Of a stretch of 64,000 nt of DNA, positions 37,186-45,918 are shown piece after piece. The notes beneath the pieces were generated by a model. The model was given only the letters and a program-made list of their open reading frames with translations, made no database searches and had not been told where the DNA came from. Every line of letters starts with the position of its first letter. Within the stretch, counting starts at the first letter, position 1. Made by a program: the position numbers and the translations under genes. Source of the DNA: Prevotella sp. E15-22 (GTDB taxonomy: Bacteria > Bacteroidota > Bacteroidia > Bacteroidales > Bacteroidaceae); assembly GCF_023204875.1 (NCBI RefSeq), contig NZ_CP096247.1, positions 1,922,001-1,986,000 on the forward strand, in the 5' to 3' direction.

Positions 37186-37620
37186 ATGAAAGAGTACAAG
37201 TATACTATCAACGGAACAAAATACGAGGTTGCCGTAGGCGATATTGAAGAGAACATCGTTACCGTCACCGTCAATGGCGAGACCTATAAAGTTGAGATGG
37301 AGAAGGAAGCTGAGCCAGAGAAGAAGAAGCCGGTTCTTGGTAAGCCAGCTGCAGCTTCAGCCGACAACACTTCCGAGCCCACAGCCTCAGCTGCCAACAT
37401 CAATAAAAATAATGCCATCAAGGCTCCGCTCCCTGGTGTTATTACCGACATCAAGGTTGCTGTTGGCGACGACGTAAAGGTTGGCGACACGGTTGTAGTT
37501 CTTGAAGCCATGAAGATGGCCAATAACCTTCAGGCAGAGAAAGCTGGTAAGGTAACTGCTATCTGTGTTAAGGTTGGCGAGAGTGTCATGGAAGACGACG
37601 CTCTGATTGTCATCGAGTAA
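37186..37620 (+). CDS. mmdC: Biotin carrier protein of methylmalonyl-CoA decarboxylase
   Basis: A 144-residue biotinyl carrier protein. The C-terminal biotinyl domain (about 75-144) has LEAMKMANNL near 107-116, with the biotinylated Lys in the AMKM motif. The middle, about 40-75, is a flexible Ala/Pro/Ser/Lys-rich linker. The frame runs upstream to 37132, but that part overlaps the small subunit gene; MKEYKYTING is the family N-terminus. It carries CO2 from the carboxyltransferase to the membrane pump. It is the last gene before a strong terminator. Confidence 0.93.
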   Translation: MKEYKYTINGTKYEVAVGDIEENIVTVTVNGETYKVEMEKEAEPEKKKPVLGKPAAASADNTSEPTASAANINKNNAIKAPLPGVITDIKVAVGDDVKVGDTVVVLEAMKMANNLQAEKAGKVTAICVKVGESVMEDDALIVIE

Positions 37621-37635
37621 ACAACCAAATACACT

Positions 37636-37690
37636 AAATAAAGCAGGTTTCACTTTAAGGTAAATACCTTTTGTGAAACCTGCTTTATTT
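37636..37690. terminator. Bidirectional terminator after the Mmd cluster
   Basis: Eighteen-base complementary arms (37636-37653 and 37673-37690), AAATAAAGCAGG...-type left and T-rich right. The stop codon of the minus-strand DUF6057 gene begins at its edge. An inner AAGGTAAATACCTT repeat extends the stem. Confidence 0.85.
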
Positions 37691-38838
37691 TATTTCTGAT
37701 AATAATAGTAATACCAGTAAGATCCCTCATAATGGTCAAACACCCGGTATTTACGTTCTGACAATAGCTTGTACTGTTTTTCCAATTGCTTCAAGTTCTT
37801 CCAATCCTCATCAAGCACAGCATGATGATAAACAACAGACGGATTGGTATGAAGATGCCTATAAAGAACTAAAGCTTCCTGATAATGACGAGGCAGAGGC
37901 AATGAATCAGCAACCTCATAATACTGAGGTAGCAACCTCACAAAGTCATCCAGGCGGCGATCAATCAGGCAGCCACACAACCTATAATCAGCCACAGCCT
38001 GAGTAGCCAATGAATCACGCTCCAGTATCCGATAATACAAATCAGCATCACATACATGAGACGGCATTGCTCCCAAATGTTTCCAAATGCTATCTGCTGA
38101 AAGAATTTGCAATGTGGTATGCATCGGCAAAATATCATTACTATTACCTACCACAGGATAGTTAAACAGACGTTCACCCAGCTGTCCCTTCTTAGACAGC
38201 GCATACACGCGCAACATAGTTAAACGCTTATCCGTCTCCTGCGACTCGTCCCCTACTCTCAGAGCTTCATCAACATTCCCATGAATCAAGGCCCTTTCCG
38301 CATGCGAAGAGAAATGGAACACAGCATTGGTACTACCTACGATAGCCACAAAGAACATCAGCATAACCATCAGCAACAGATTAACCCAGACACGCTGAGA
38401 AAGAATGCCCTGAGACCGCCGATTATCATATCTCGACATTTGACTTGCAGCCCAAACGATGACAGCCCATGCAACCAAAACAATGGGAATAAGCCACCAC
38501 ATTCCAATGGACAGTGTGCAGTCAATATCCGAATCAATGTCCGAGATAAAAGCAATCATCAGCATAGAAGGCACATACGTCAATGCATGTACTTTCTCTG
38601 GTAACCGAATAAAAGACGCCACCAACCATTGCACAACAAAGAGAACCGATGTGATAATAATAGCACCTGTCAAGGGATAATAGGTTGTTAGTCCTCCGCT
38701 TAACGCATGCTGAGCCACAGCAATTACATCGGCCTCAAACACATATAGCCAAAGAAAAGAAAAAAGAATGAAACAAACGGCACACCACACCTTAATGGTG
38801 AGAGTGCCGCTTTTCTTATATGAGTTATTATACATCAT
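37690..38838 (-). CDS. DUF6057-type membrane protein
   Basis: A 382-residue membrane protein, recognised as DUF6057-like. Five hydrophobic segments fall in the first half, about 15-35, 58-78, 85-105, 112-132 and 150-170. The second half is soluble and helical, about 180-382, with TPR-like pairs, and ends in a run of aromatic residues (YWYYYYYQK). The N-terminus starts with a double Met. The start overlaps the glgB stop by one base, so it is translated in the same operon. Function unknown. Confidence 0.75.
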   Translation of the reverse strand: MMYNNSYKKSGTLTIKVWCAVCFILFSFLWLYVFEADVIAVAQHALSGGLTTYYPLTGAIIITSVLFVVQWLVASFIRLPEKVHALTYVPSMLMIAFISDIDSDIDCTLSIGMWWLIPIVLVAWAVIVWAASQMSRYDNRRSQGILSQRVWVNLLLMVMLMFFVAIVGSTNAVFHFSSHAERALIHGNVDEALRVGDESQETDKRLTMLRVYALSKKGQLGERLFNYPVVGNSNDILPMHTTLQILSADSIWKHLGAMPSHVCDADLYYRILERDSLATQAVADYRLCGCLIDRRLDDFVRLLPQYYEVADSLPLPRHYQEALVLYRHLHTNPSVVYHHAVLDEDWKNLKQLEKQYKLLSERKYRVFDHYEGSYWYYYYYQK

Positions 38839-40889
38839 CAGTTCTTCTTAAGAACCACAGCAGAACGTGCTGGAATATACAATTTAAGCCACTCTTTGCG
38901 ATCGTTCACATAAAGCGGATCGTAATTCGTAAAGTGAGTCACACTATCATCGGCAAAACCAAAACCACCGAAGTCCTTCGAGTCTGTATTAAGCACCACG
39001 TCATAACTACCTGTAGGCACAAGAAAACCATAATCCGTAAATGATTGTGTCGGCGAGAAGTTGAACACAAACAAGAGGTCACCACGCATAAAGGCCAAGA
39101 CCTGATCACCATCGTTGTGCCAGATTTCCACCACAGGCTTGTCCTGGAAGTTACGCACCCCTTTAACCACCTTAATCATCTCACGGTCAAAGTCACCCAG
39201 CCAATGATAACACAGATCCTTATTATCCACAAGGTTCCACTGGCGACGAGCGTATTTGTAACTCCAGCCATTACCTTCGCGAGGGAAATCAATCCACTCT
39301 GGGTGACCGAATTCATTACCCATGAAGTTCAGATAGCCACCATTAATAGCTGCCAAAGTAACCAAGCGAATCATCTTATGCAAAGCAATTCCTCGCTCGG
39401 CCACCCCATTCACATCCTTCTTGGCAAAATGCCAGTACATATCAGCATCAATCAGTCGGAAGATGATGGTCTTATCACCGACCAATGCTTGGTCATGACT
39501 TTCACAGTAACTAATGGTCTTTTCGTCAGGACGACGGTTCTTCACCTCCCAGAAAATACTTGATGGCTTCCAGTTCTCATCAGGCTGCTCCTTGATAGTC
39601 TTAATCCAGTAGTCAGGAATATTCATCGCCATGCGATAGTCAAATCCATATCCTCCATCCTCAAACTTCGCTGCCAGACCCGGCATTCCACTTACCTCTT
39701 CGGCAATGGTTATCGCATTCGGATTCACCTCATGAATCAACTTGTTTGCTAATGTCAAATAGCAAATCGCGTTATCATCCTGACCACCATTGAAGTAATC
39801 ACCATAACCACAGAAGGCCTCGCCTAGTCCATGACTATAGTACAACATAGAAGTAACACCATCAAAACGGAAGCCGTCAAACTGGAATTCCTCCAACCAA
39901 TAACGACAGTTAGACAAGAGGAAGTGCATCACTTCGTCCTTACCATAGTCAAAACAGAGAGAGTCCCAAGCCGGATGCTCATGACGGTCGCCAGGATAGA
40001 AGAATTGATTGGGATCACCTGCTAAGTTGCCTAATCCCTCCACCTCGTTCTTCACGGCATGCGAATGAACAATATCCATAATCACCGCCACACCATTCTT
40101 ATGAGCCTCATCAATGAGCTGTTTCAGTTCTTCAGGCGTTCCAAACCTACTACTTGGCGCAAAGAAAGATGACACATGATAACCGAAAGAACCATAGTAA
40201 GGATGCTCCTGAATAGCCATCACCTGAATGCAATTATAACCATCCTTGATGACACGAGGCAACACATTCTCACGGAACTCATTGTATGTGCCCACCTTCT
40301 CCGCATCCTGTCCCATGCCTACATGGCACTCGTAGATAAGCAACGGACTTTTCTTTGGTTTGAAGTTCTTCTTTTTGAAATCATATTTCTTAGCAGGGTC
40401 CCATACCTGAGCAGAAAAGATGTTCGTCTTTTCGTCCTGCACAACGCGGCGACACCAAGCCGGAATACGCTCGCCCTCGCCACCGTTCCACTTTACCTTC
40501 ATCTTGTAAAGTTGACCGTGCTTCAGGTCGCGTTCGCGCAACTTCAGTTCCCAGTTACCAGTACCCTCAATACGCTTACATTTAAACTTCTCATCCTCTT
40601 GCCAATTATTAAAATCACCAATCAGATAAATCTCCGTAGCATTAGGGGCCCACTCACGGAACACCCATCCACGCAGCAGTTTATGTAATCCAAAATAAAG
40701 ATGTCCGGCCGCAAAATCCTTTAAAGATTTCTTGCCATTACGTGTCAGTTGATTCAACTTCCACACCGCATGGTCATGACGTCCACGGATAGCCTCCTCA
40801 AATGGCTCAAGCCACGAATCATTCTGCACAAGACCAATGTGCTTTGGCTGTACTTCAGCCTTCTTTGTGGTTTTCTTTGTTGCTGCCAT
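38838..40889 (-). CDS. glgB: 1,4-alpha-glucan branching enzyme (GH13_8, eukaryote-like)
   Basis: Builds alpha-1,6 branches in glycogen. The 683-residue protein has an N-terminal CBM48-type domain (EWAPNATEIYLIGDFNNW near 79-96), then the GH13 barrel. Motifs: MDIVHSHAVKN near 271-281 (region I); FDGFRFDGVTSM near 336-347, with the nucleophile Asp near 342; AEEVSGMPG near 396-404, with the acid/base Glu; and CESHDQALVGD near 464-474. This is the long eukaryote/archaeal-like type common in Bacteroidota. YhcH lies 4 bases upstream and DUF6057 overlaps downstream. It starts MAATKKTTKKAEV, a Lys-rich N-terminus. Confidence 0.94.
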   Translation of the reverse strand: MAATKKTTKKAEVQPKHIGLVQNDSWLEPFEEAIRGRHDHAVWKLNQLTRNGKKSLKDFAAGHLYFGLHKLLRGWVFREWAPNATEIYLIGDFNNWQEDEKFKCKRIEGTGNWELKLRERDLKHGQLYKMKVKWNGGEGERIPAWCRRVVQDEKTNIFSAQVWDPAKKYDFKKKNFKPKKSPLLIYECHVGMGQDAEKVGTYNEFRENVLPRVIKDGYNCIQVMAIQEHPYYGSFGYHVSSFFAPSSRFGTPEELKQLIDEAHKNGVAVIMDIVHSHAVKNEVEGLGNLAGDPNQFFYPGDRHEHPAWDSLCFDYGKDEVMHFLLSNCRYWLEEFQFDGFRFDGVTSMLYYSHGLGEAFCGYGDYFNGGQDDNAICYLTLANKLIHEVNPNAITIAEEVSGMPGLAAKFEDGGYGFDYRMAMNIPDYWIKTIKEQPDENWKPSSIFWEVKNRRPDEKTISYCESHDQALVGDKTIIFRLIDADMYWHFAKKDVNGVAERGIALHKMIRLVTLAAINGGYLNFMGNEFGHPEWIDFPREGNGWSYKYARRQWNLVDNKDLCYHWLGDFDREMIKVVKGVRNFQDKPVVEIWHNDGDQVLAFMRGDLLFVFNFSPTQSFTDYGFLVPTGSYDVVLNTDSKDFGGFGFADDSVTHFTNYDPLYVNDRKEWLKLYIPARSAVVLKKN

Positions 40890-40893
40890 AGTT

Positions 40894-41340
40894 TTATACC
40901 TTTATTTTAAATATAGCCTTCCTAATTTGTGGGAACATGGAAATACAAGGCGCATGTCCATCCTGCGGAAAGAACACAGCAAACATGCCAGGTTGACAAT
41001 CAATAAAATTCTCAGCCATCAAGTCTGGATAAAAAGAGATATCTTTGTCTTTATCATATGCTGCCTCCGGCAAATGTGCTAAAGGTGTATGTCCATAAGT
41101 TTCCGGTCCGTCAATAGGTATCTGAACATCAATCATCTTCACATGCGTTTCCAACACAGCCTCATCAGGAGCCTTTCCTGGAGTCGTTGTCAAGTTCAAG
41201 AACACATCCTCCCCTTTTATCGGATATTTCCCATCCGCCATCTTTTCAAGATCGTTTTCCTTCAGGAAAGCCACAACCTCGGCAAAGAGAGGGTGTACGC
41301 CAGTATATTTCTCAAGATTGTCCAGTGTGTCAATAATCAT
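40894..41340 (-). CDS. YhcH/YjgK/YiaL family protein
   Basis: A 148-residue cupin-like protein of the DUF386 family (the beta-galactosidase beta-subunit-like EbgC family). The candidate metal-binding residues are the His in ETHVKMIDVQ near 65-74, and the Glu and His further on (PQDGHAP near 126-132). Relatives occur in sialic acid and other sugar catabolic operons; some are linked to sugar mutarotation or isomerisation. Position between the MORN gene (24 bases) and glgB (4 bases) suggests a role in carbohydrate storage, but that is inferred. Confidence 0.85.
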   Translation of the reverse strand: MIIDTLDNLEKYTGVHPLFAEVVAFLKENDLEKMADGKYPIKGEDVFLNLTTTPGKAPDEAVLETHVKMIDVQIPIDGPETYGHTPLAHLPEAAYDKDKDISFYPDLMAENFIDCQPGMFAVFFPQDGHAPCISMFPQIRKAIFKIKV

Positions 41341-41364
41341 AATAATTTTGTTTTTTAGTTATTG

Positions 41365-42483
41365 TTATTCCACCTTACGATAGCCATTGTTATAAGTACC
41401 CTTGGCCACTATATTACCATTGCGATCCTTCTCTACGAACGCGCCATCACGTTTTCCGTCGGTATAATTACCCTCAAAACGCTTTCCGTCCCTATTCTCC
41501 TCAATGGCCTTTCCGTTCTTCACGCCATTCTTAAACATCGCCTTGAATTTAGAGCCATCAGCCATATGACCGATACACTCGCCCTCAGGCTGACCATTCT
41601 TAAACTCTCCCTCGACCACGTCACCAGCTTTAGTAGTGAGTTTACCGTGACCATTAGGTGCATCGGCTCGCCATTGACCAGTGTATGTATTGCCATTTGC
41701 CCATACTACGGTACCTTGTCCATGCTTATCACCATTCAGGAACTGACCATTATAGCGGTCGCCATTAGCAAACTTAAAGATGCCCATACCCGAACGTCTA
41801 CCATTCTGATAGTCACCCTCGTAAATATCACCATTCTGGAATCGATAGATACCCTTTCCATGTTGGACATCATTCAGCCACTGGCCCACATACACATCAC
41901 CATCAGCATATTTATAGACGCCCTTACCATTGCGCTGATTATCCTTCCACTCACCATCATAAGTAGAGCCATCAGCCCAATCATAAAAGCCCTTACCATT
42001 CTTCTTGTCATGCTGCCACTGACCATCATAATAAGCGCCCCCCGAGAACACATATTTTCCCTTGCCCTCACGCATATCCTCGTGCCAGTTGCCCGAATAC
42101 ACATCACCATTAAAATAGTACATCACGCCATGACCCTGCTGATAATCCTTAAACCAGAGTCCGACATACTTATTGTTATTCTGGAAATAAAACGTGCCCT
42201 GTCCATGCTGGTGATCCTGCATCCATTGGCCTTCATAGCGTTCGCCATCGGTAAAGGTATAAATACCATATCCCTCGCGCTTGCCTTTCACATACTCACC
42301 CTCATACAGGTTACCGTTTTTCCACACCGTTTTACCCTTTCCATGAGGTTTTCCGGCAGTCATTTCTCCATTATAATCTCCTCCATCCTTTGTCACACAT
42401 GAGCCAAGCGTAATTTTCTGTGCCTGCACATTCATTGACAAGGCAAGAAGAGCTATCGAAAATATATATGGTGTCAATTTCAT
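41365..42483 (-). CDS. Exported MORN-repeat protein
   Basis: A 372-residue exported protein; signal peptide ends near NVQAQ (residue 22). About fourteen 23-residue MORN repeats fill the rest, each like YxGxWxxxxxxGxGxxxxxxGx, with regular spacing (e.g. RYEGQWMQDHQHGQGTFYF and IYEGDYQNGRRSGMGIFKF). Later repeats (residues about 290-372) lose the Gly and Trp positions. MORN repeats form beta-hairpin ribbons and bind lipids or proteins. Function here is unknown. The ATG at 42483 is chosen over an upstream MVLKLSWN frame that overlaps the promoter. First gene of the MORN-YhcH-glgB-DUF6057 operon. Confidence 0.88.
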   Translation of the reverse strand: MKLTPYIFSIALLALSMNVQAQKITLGSCVTKDGGDYNGEMTAGKPHGKGKTVWKNGNLYEGEYVKGKREGYGIYTFTDGERYEGQWMQDHQHGQGTFYFQNNNKYVGLWFKDYQQGHGVMYYFNGDVYSGNWHEDMREGKGKYVFSGGAYYDGQWQHDKKNGKGFYDWADGSTYDGEWKDNQRNGKGVYKYADGDVYVGQWLNDVQHGKGIYRFQNGDIYEGDYQNGRRSGMGIFKFANGDRYNGQFLNGDKHGQGTVVWANGNTYTGQWRADAPNGHGKLTTKAGDVVEGEFKNGQPEGECIGHMADGSKFKAMFKNGVKNGKAIEENRDGKRFEGNYTDGKRDGAFVEKDRNGNIVAKGTYNNGYRKVE

Positions 42484-42506
42484 ATTCCATGATAGTTTTA
42501 GCACCA

Positions 42507-42514
42507 CAAAGATA
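42507..42514 (-). promoter_or_regulatory. -7 box for the MORN-YhcH-glgB-DUF6057 operon
   Basis: Reverse-strand TATCTTTG, 23 bases before the MORN gene ATG. It is divergent from the kdsB promoter about 65 bases away. Confidence 0.62.
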
Positions 42515-42577
42515 CAAAAAAAAGGCCAAAGTCACAAGAAAAAGGCGCTTTTACAACCGATAATTAAGAATTATTTG

Positions 42578-42586
42578 TATCTTTGC
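42578..42586 (+). promoter_or_regulatory. -7 box for kdsB
   Basis: TATCTTTGC, 18 bases before the kdsB ATG at 42605. It is part of a divergent promoter region. Confidence 0.65.
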
Positions 42587-42604
42587 GGTCAAAAATCAGA
42601 CGAT

Positions 42605-43351
42605 ATGAAGTTTATTGGAATCATTCCCGCGCGTTATGCATCAACGCGTTTCCCAGGCAAGCCCTTGGCTGTTTTAGGAGGCAAGCCTGTCATTCAGAGA
42701 GTATATGAGCAAGTAGTAAGTGTACTAGGCGAAGCCTATGTCGCCACCGACGACGAACGCATATTCCAAGCCGTTGAGCAGTTTGGCGGCAAAGCTGTCA
42801 TGACGCGTAACGACCACAAAAGTGGTACCGACCGAATTGAAGAAGCAGCCCAGAAACTACACACCACCGCAGATGTGATTATCAACGTTCAAGGCGACGA
42901 ACCCTTCATTCAGAAGAGTCAGTTAGAGACCGTCAAGCACCTTTTTGACGACCCACAAACCCAGATTGCCACATTGGGAAAACCTTTCGAGACTATGGAG
43001 GCCGTCGAGAATCCCAACTCCCCCAAGATTGTTACAGACATCAATGGCTACGCCCTTTATTTCAGTCGCAGTATCATTCCTTATATTAGAGGTAAGGAAC
43101 AATCGGAGTGGCTTCAGAACTTCCCATTTCTCAAGCACATCGGTCTTTATGCCTACCGCCGCAACGTACTATCAGAAATCACAAAACTGCCCCAGAGTCC
43201 ACTGGAATTAGCAGAGAGTCTGGAGCAGTTGCGTTGGCTGCAGAACGGCTATCGCATTAAGGTTGGCCTCACAGATGTTGAAACCGTAGGCATCGACACT
43301 CCCGAAGACCTTCAGCGTGCCGAGCAGTTTATCCTTGCTGCATCTGTCTAA
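42605..43351 (+). CDS. kdsB: 3-deoxy-manno-octulosonate cytidylyltransferase (CMP-KDO synthetase)
   Basis: Activates KDO with CTP for transfer into LPS. The 248-residue nucleotidyltransferase has IIPARYASTRFPGKPL near residues 5-20. Further motifs are YVATDDERI near 43-51, SGTDRIEEA near 72-80 and NVQGDEPFI near 94-102, the last with metal-binding Asp. The upstream frame to 42575 overlaps the promoter and is not coding. The 3' end overlaps the convergent J-domain gene by 23 bases, with no terminator between them. Confidence 0.95.
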   Translation: MKFIGIIPARYASTRFPGKPLAVLGGKPVIQRVYEQVVSVLGEAYVATDDERIFQAVEQFGGKAVMTRNDHKSGTDRIEEAAQKLHTTADVIINVQGDEPFIQKSQLETVKHLFDDPQTQIATLGKPFETMEAVENPNSPKIVTDINGYALYFSRSIIPYIRGKEQSEWLQNFPFLKHIGLYAYRRNVLSEITKLPQSPLELAESLEQLRWLQNGYRIKVGLTDVETVGIDTPEDLQRAEQFILAASV

Positions 43352-43994
43352 GCAAATCCTGTTGACGTGGTGACAGACTGGCAGGCAGAGTAACGTTATA
43401 CGTAATAATCAAGTCAGTACCATTTTGTCCCTTACCACGCAAACGAACCTTAGAGCCTGGCTGTGTGCCAGGCTTTATTCTTAACTTCAGTTTCCTTCCA
43501 TCTTGGGTTGTCACAATCACGTCGCCACCCAACAAAGCAGTATACATATCAATACTAACATTTGCTTGGGTATCAACCGGTTGCTGACGTCTACCAAACC
43601 CGCCTCTGCTTGCAGCACCTCCGCCAAAGAGGTTTTCAAAGAACGAGCTAAAGCCACCAGTTCCACCTCCATTTGAAAAGCCCGAAAAATCGAAACCTTC
43701 AAACGGAGAGCCACCACGGGCATTGCCTCCTGAGAAGCCACCAAAGCCACCAGCGTCAAAAGCATCAGCCTGCTTCCATTGCTCTCCGTACTGGTCGTAT
43801 TTTCTTCGTTTTTCCGGATCACCTATCACATCATAGGCTTCGTTCAGAGCCTGGAACTTTGCTTTAGCTTTTTGGTCGTCAGGATGCAAATCAGGATGAA
43901 ACTGCTTAGCCCTTTTCAGGTAAGCCTTCTTCACATCCTTCTGCGGAATCGTCTTATCGACGCCCAAAATCTTGTAATAGTCAATGAATGCCAT
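43329..43994 (-). CDS. Short J-domain (DnaJ/CbpA-like) protein
   Basis: A 221-residue Hsp40-type co-chaperone. The J domain is residues about 4-70, with HPD in AKQFHPDLHPDD near 30-41. A Gly/Phe-rich linker runs about 83-145 (FDAGGFGGFSGGNARGGS and more). Only one beta-domain follows, about 150-221. CbpA normally has two C-terminal domains and about 300 residues; this one ends early after SLSPRQQDLLRQMQQG. No zinc finger. It should stimulate DnaK ATPase. The 3' end overlaps kdsB by 23 bases. The upstream frame to 44066 has no family similarity. Confidence 0.88.
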   Translation of the reverse strand: MAFIDYYKILGVDKTIPQKDVKKAYLKRAKQFHPDLHPDDQKAKAKFQALNEAYDVIGDPEKRRKYDQYGEQWKQADAFDAGGFGGFSGGNARGGSPFEGFDFSGFSNGGGTGGFSSFFENLFGGGAASRGGFGRRQQPVDTQANVSIDMYTALLGGDVIVTTQDGRKLKLRIKPGTQPGSKVRLRGKGQNGTDLIITYNVTLPASLSPRQQDLLRQMQQG

Positions 43995-44118
43995 ATTAAT
44001 CTTTGTTTTATATTCTGCATAGCCTACAGCAAATTTCGTGCCTGAATAAAAAAGCAGGAAAACCAATCATCGCCATCACATTTCTTATCATATTGGCGGT
44101 TAATCGAGAGTTTTTTTG

Positions 44119-44127
44119 TAATTTTGC
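44119..44127 (+). promoter_or_regulatory. -7 box for the 5'-nucleotidase gene
   Basis: TAATTTTGC, 21 bases before the ATG at 44149. Confidence 0.62.
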
Positions 44128-44148
44128 CCTCACAAACATCAATAGTCT

Positions 44149-45885
44149 ATGAAAAATTATCTTATAGCAGCAACATGCCTCATCTTTGCAACCATGCAAA
44201 CAGCTACGGCACAAACCAAGACTGTCAATCTGCAGTTTATTGAAACCAGCGATGTACACGGATGCTTTTTTCCCTATAATTTCACCACTGGCAAGCCCAC
44301 GGACGGTTCCATGGCGCGCATTCACCATTATGTAGAACAGCAGCGCCAGGAGATGGGTAAAAATGTCTTATTACTGGACAATGGCGACATTCTTCAAGGT
44401 CAACCCTGCTGCTATTGGTCTAACTACGTAATGACCAACGAGCCCAATATCGCAGCCAGAGTCGTAAACTACATGCAATATGACGTTCAGACCATCGGAA
44501 ACCATGACGTAGAACCCGGCCATGCCGTTTACGACAAATGGATAAACGAAGTAAACTGCCCTGTGTTAGGGGCCAACGTCATTAACAAGCAGACAGGTCT
44601 TCCATACCTCAAGCCCTACACTATGTTTGTACGCGATGGCGTCAAAATTGCTATCATCGGTCTGCTAACTCCCACTATTCCATGCTGGCTGAACGAGAAG
44701 CAGTTTGAAGGTCTCACCTTTGAGAACATGGTAACCAGTGCAAAAAAATGGGTAAAGCACGTACAGGAAGTAGAGCACGCCGACCTTATCATCGGACTTT
44801 TCCACAGTGGGAAGGACGGAGGACTCATACTTGATGGCAACGAAGAAGATGCCTCAGCCCGTATAGCCCACGAAGTACCTGGTTTCGACATCATTTTCTA
44901 CGGTCACGACCACACAGTCCACAACGATTGGATTACCAACACCAAAGGACAGAAAGTATCGACGCTCGACCCAGCCAACAACGCCCTTAACGTGGCAGTA
45001 GCGCATGTCAAGATGACCTACGAGAATGGTCAACTCAAACAAAAAAACATCAATGGCAATATCGTCAGTGTGAGAAAAGAACCCATTGACGAAGCCATGA
45101 CCAGCTATTTTGCCTCAGACATAGAGCGAATAAAATCGTATGTCAATCGCCGTATCGGCAGATTCGAGAACAGCATCAGCACACGCGATGGCTTCTTTGG
45201 CAATTCAGCCTTTATTGATTTCATCCACACGCTTCAACTCCAGCTAACCGGAGCCGACATTTCATTCAATGCCCCATTGGCATTAGACAGCAAAATTGAG
45301 GCTGGCGACATCACCGTAGCCGATATGTTTAAGTTATACCGTTATGAGAACCAGCTTTATGTACTCAACATGACAGGACGCGAGATCAAGGGCCACTTGG
45401 AAGAGAGCTACGACCGTTGGGTAAACACCATGAAAAGTCCAGACGACCACCTCTTATTGCTCAGCGAACAATCGAAAGGCGACCAACAACGCCTTGGTTT
45501 TAAAAACCTTACGTTCAACTTCGACTCAGCAGCAGGCATTGACTATATAGTTGACGTCACCAAACCAGATGGTCAGAAAGTACAGATTCTCAAGATGTCA
45601 AATGGTGAGCCTTTCTACGAAGACAAGACATACAAAGTAGTGATGAACAGCTATCGTGGTAACGGTGGCGGCGACCTCATCACCAAAGGCGCCGGCATTC
45701 CCCAAGACCAGCTCAACAAAAGAATTATCTACCAATCCCCACTTGACCTTCGCCATTACCTCATGCAGGAAATTGAACGTCAAGGTACCATGACACCCCA
45801 AGCAGGCCACAATTGGAAGTTCATCCCAGAAGAATGGACGATACCTGCAGCCAAGCGAGACTACAAACAAATTTTCAAAGAATAA
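44149..45885 (+). CDS. Exported bifunctional metallophosphatase / 5'-nucleotidase family protein
   Basis: A 578-residue periplasmic enzyme; signal peptide ends near TATAQT (residue 24). The metallophosphatase domain (about 27-300) shows metal ligands in order: ETSDVHGCFF near 31-40, LLDNGDILQG near 75-84, GNHDVEPG near 118-125, GLFHSG near 219-224 and YGHDHT near 255-260. A 5_nucleotid_C domain follows, about 340-540, with the substrate-stacking region near FKLYRYENQLYV. Typical members hydrolyse nucleotides or 2',3'-cyclic nucleotides. nudC starts 33 bases downstream, so the two may form a nucleotide-scavenging unit. Confidence 0.9.
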   Translation: MKNYLIAATCLIFATMQTATAQTKTVNLQFIETSDVHGCFFPYNFTTGKPTDGSMARIHHYVEQQRQEMGKNVLLLDNGDILQGQPCCYWSNYVMTNEPNIAARVVNYMQYDVQTIGNHDVEPGHAVYDKWINEVNCPVLGANVINKQTGLPYLKPYTMFVRDGVKIAIIGLLTPTIPCWLNEKQFEGLTFENMVTSAKKWVKHVQEVEHADLIIGLFHSGKDGGLILDGNEEDASARIAHEVPGFDIIFYGHDHTVHNDWITNTKGQKVSTLDPANNALNVAVAHVKMTYENGQLKQKNINGNIVSVRKEPIDEAMTSYFASDIERIKSYVNRRIGRFENSISTRDGFFGNSAFIDFIHTLQLQLTGADISFNAPLALDSKIEAGDITVADMFKLYRYENQLYVLNMTGREIKGHLEESYDRWVNTMKSPDDHLLLLSEQSKGDQQRLGFKNLTFNFDSAAGIDYIVDVTKPDGQKVQILKMSNGEPFYEDKTYKVVMNSYRGNGGGDLITKGAGIPQDQLNKRIIYQSPLDLRHYLMQEIERQGTMTPQAGHNWKFIPEEWTIPAAKRDYKQIFKE

Positions 45886-45918
45886 GCACACGCTACATAA
45901 ATCAACCGGATAAGAAAA

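Noticed and set aside
40176..40688. A 170-residue plus-strand frame opposite glgB
   Set aside because: It is an antisense shadow of the branching enzyme gene.
41362..42402. A 346-residue plus-strand reading frame opposite the MORN gene
   Set aside because: It is the antisense shadow of a repetitive coding region. Its Ile/Leu/Thr-rich repetitive protein follows the 23-residue MORN period and it lacks a promoter.
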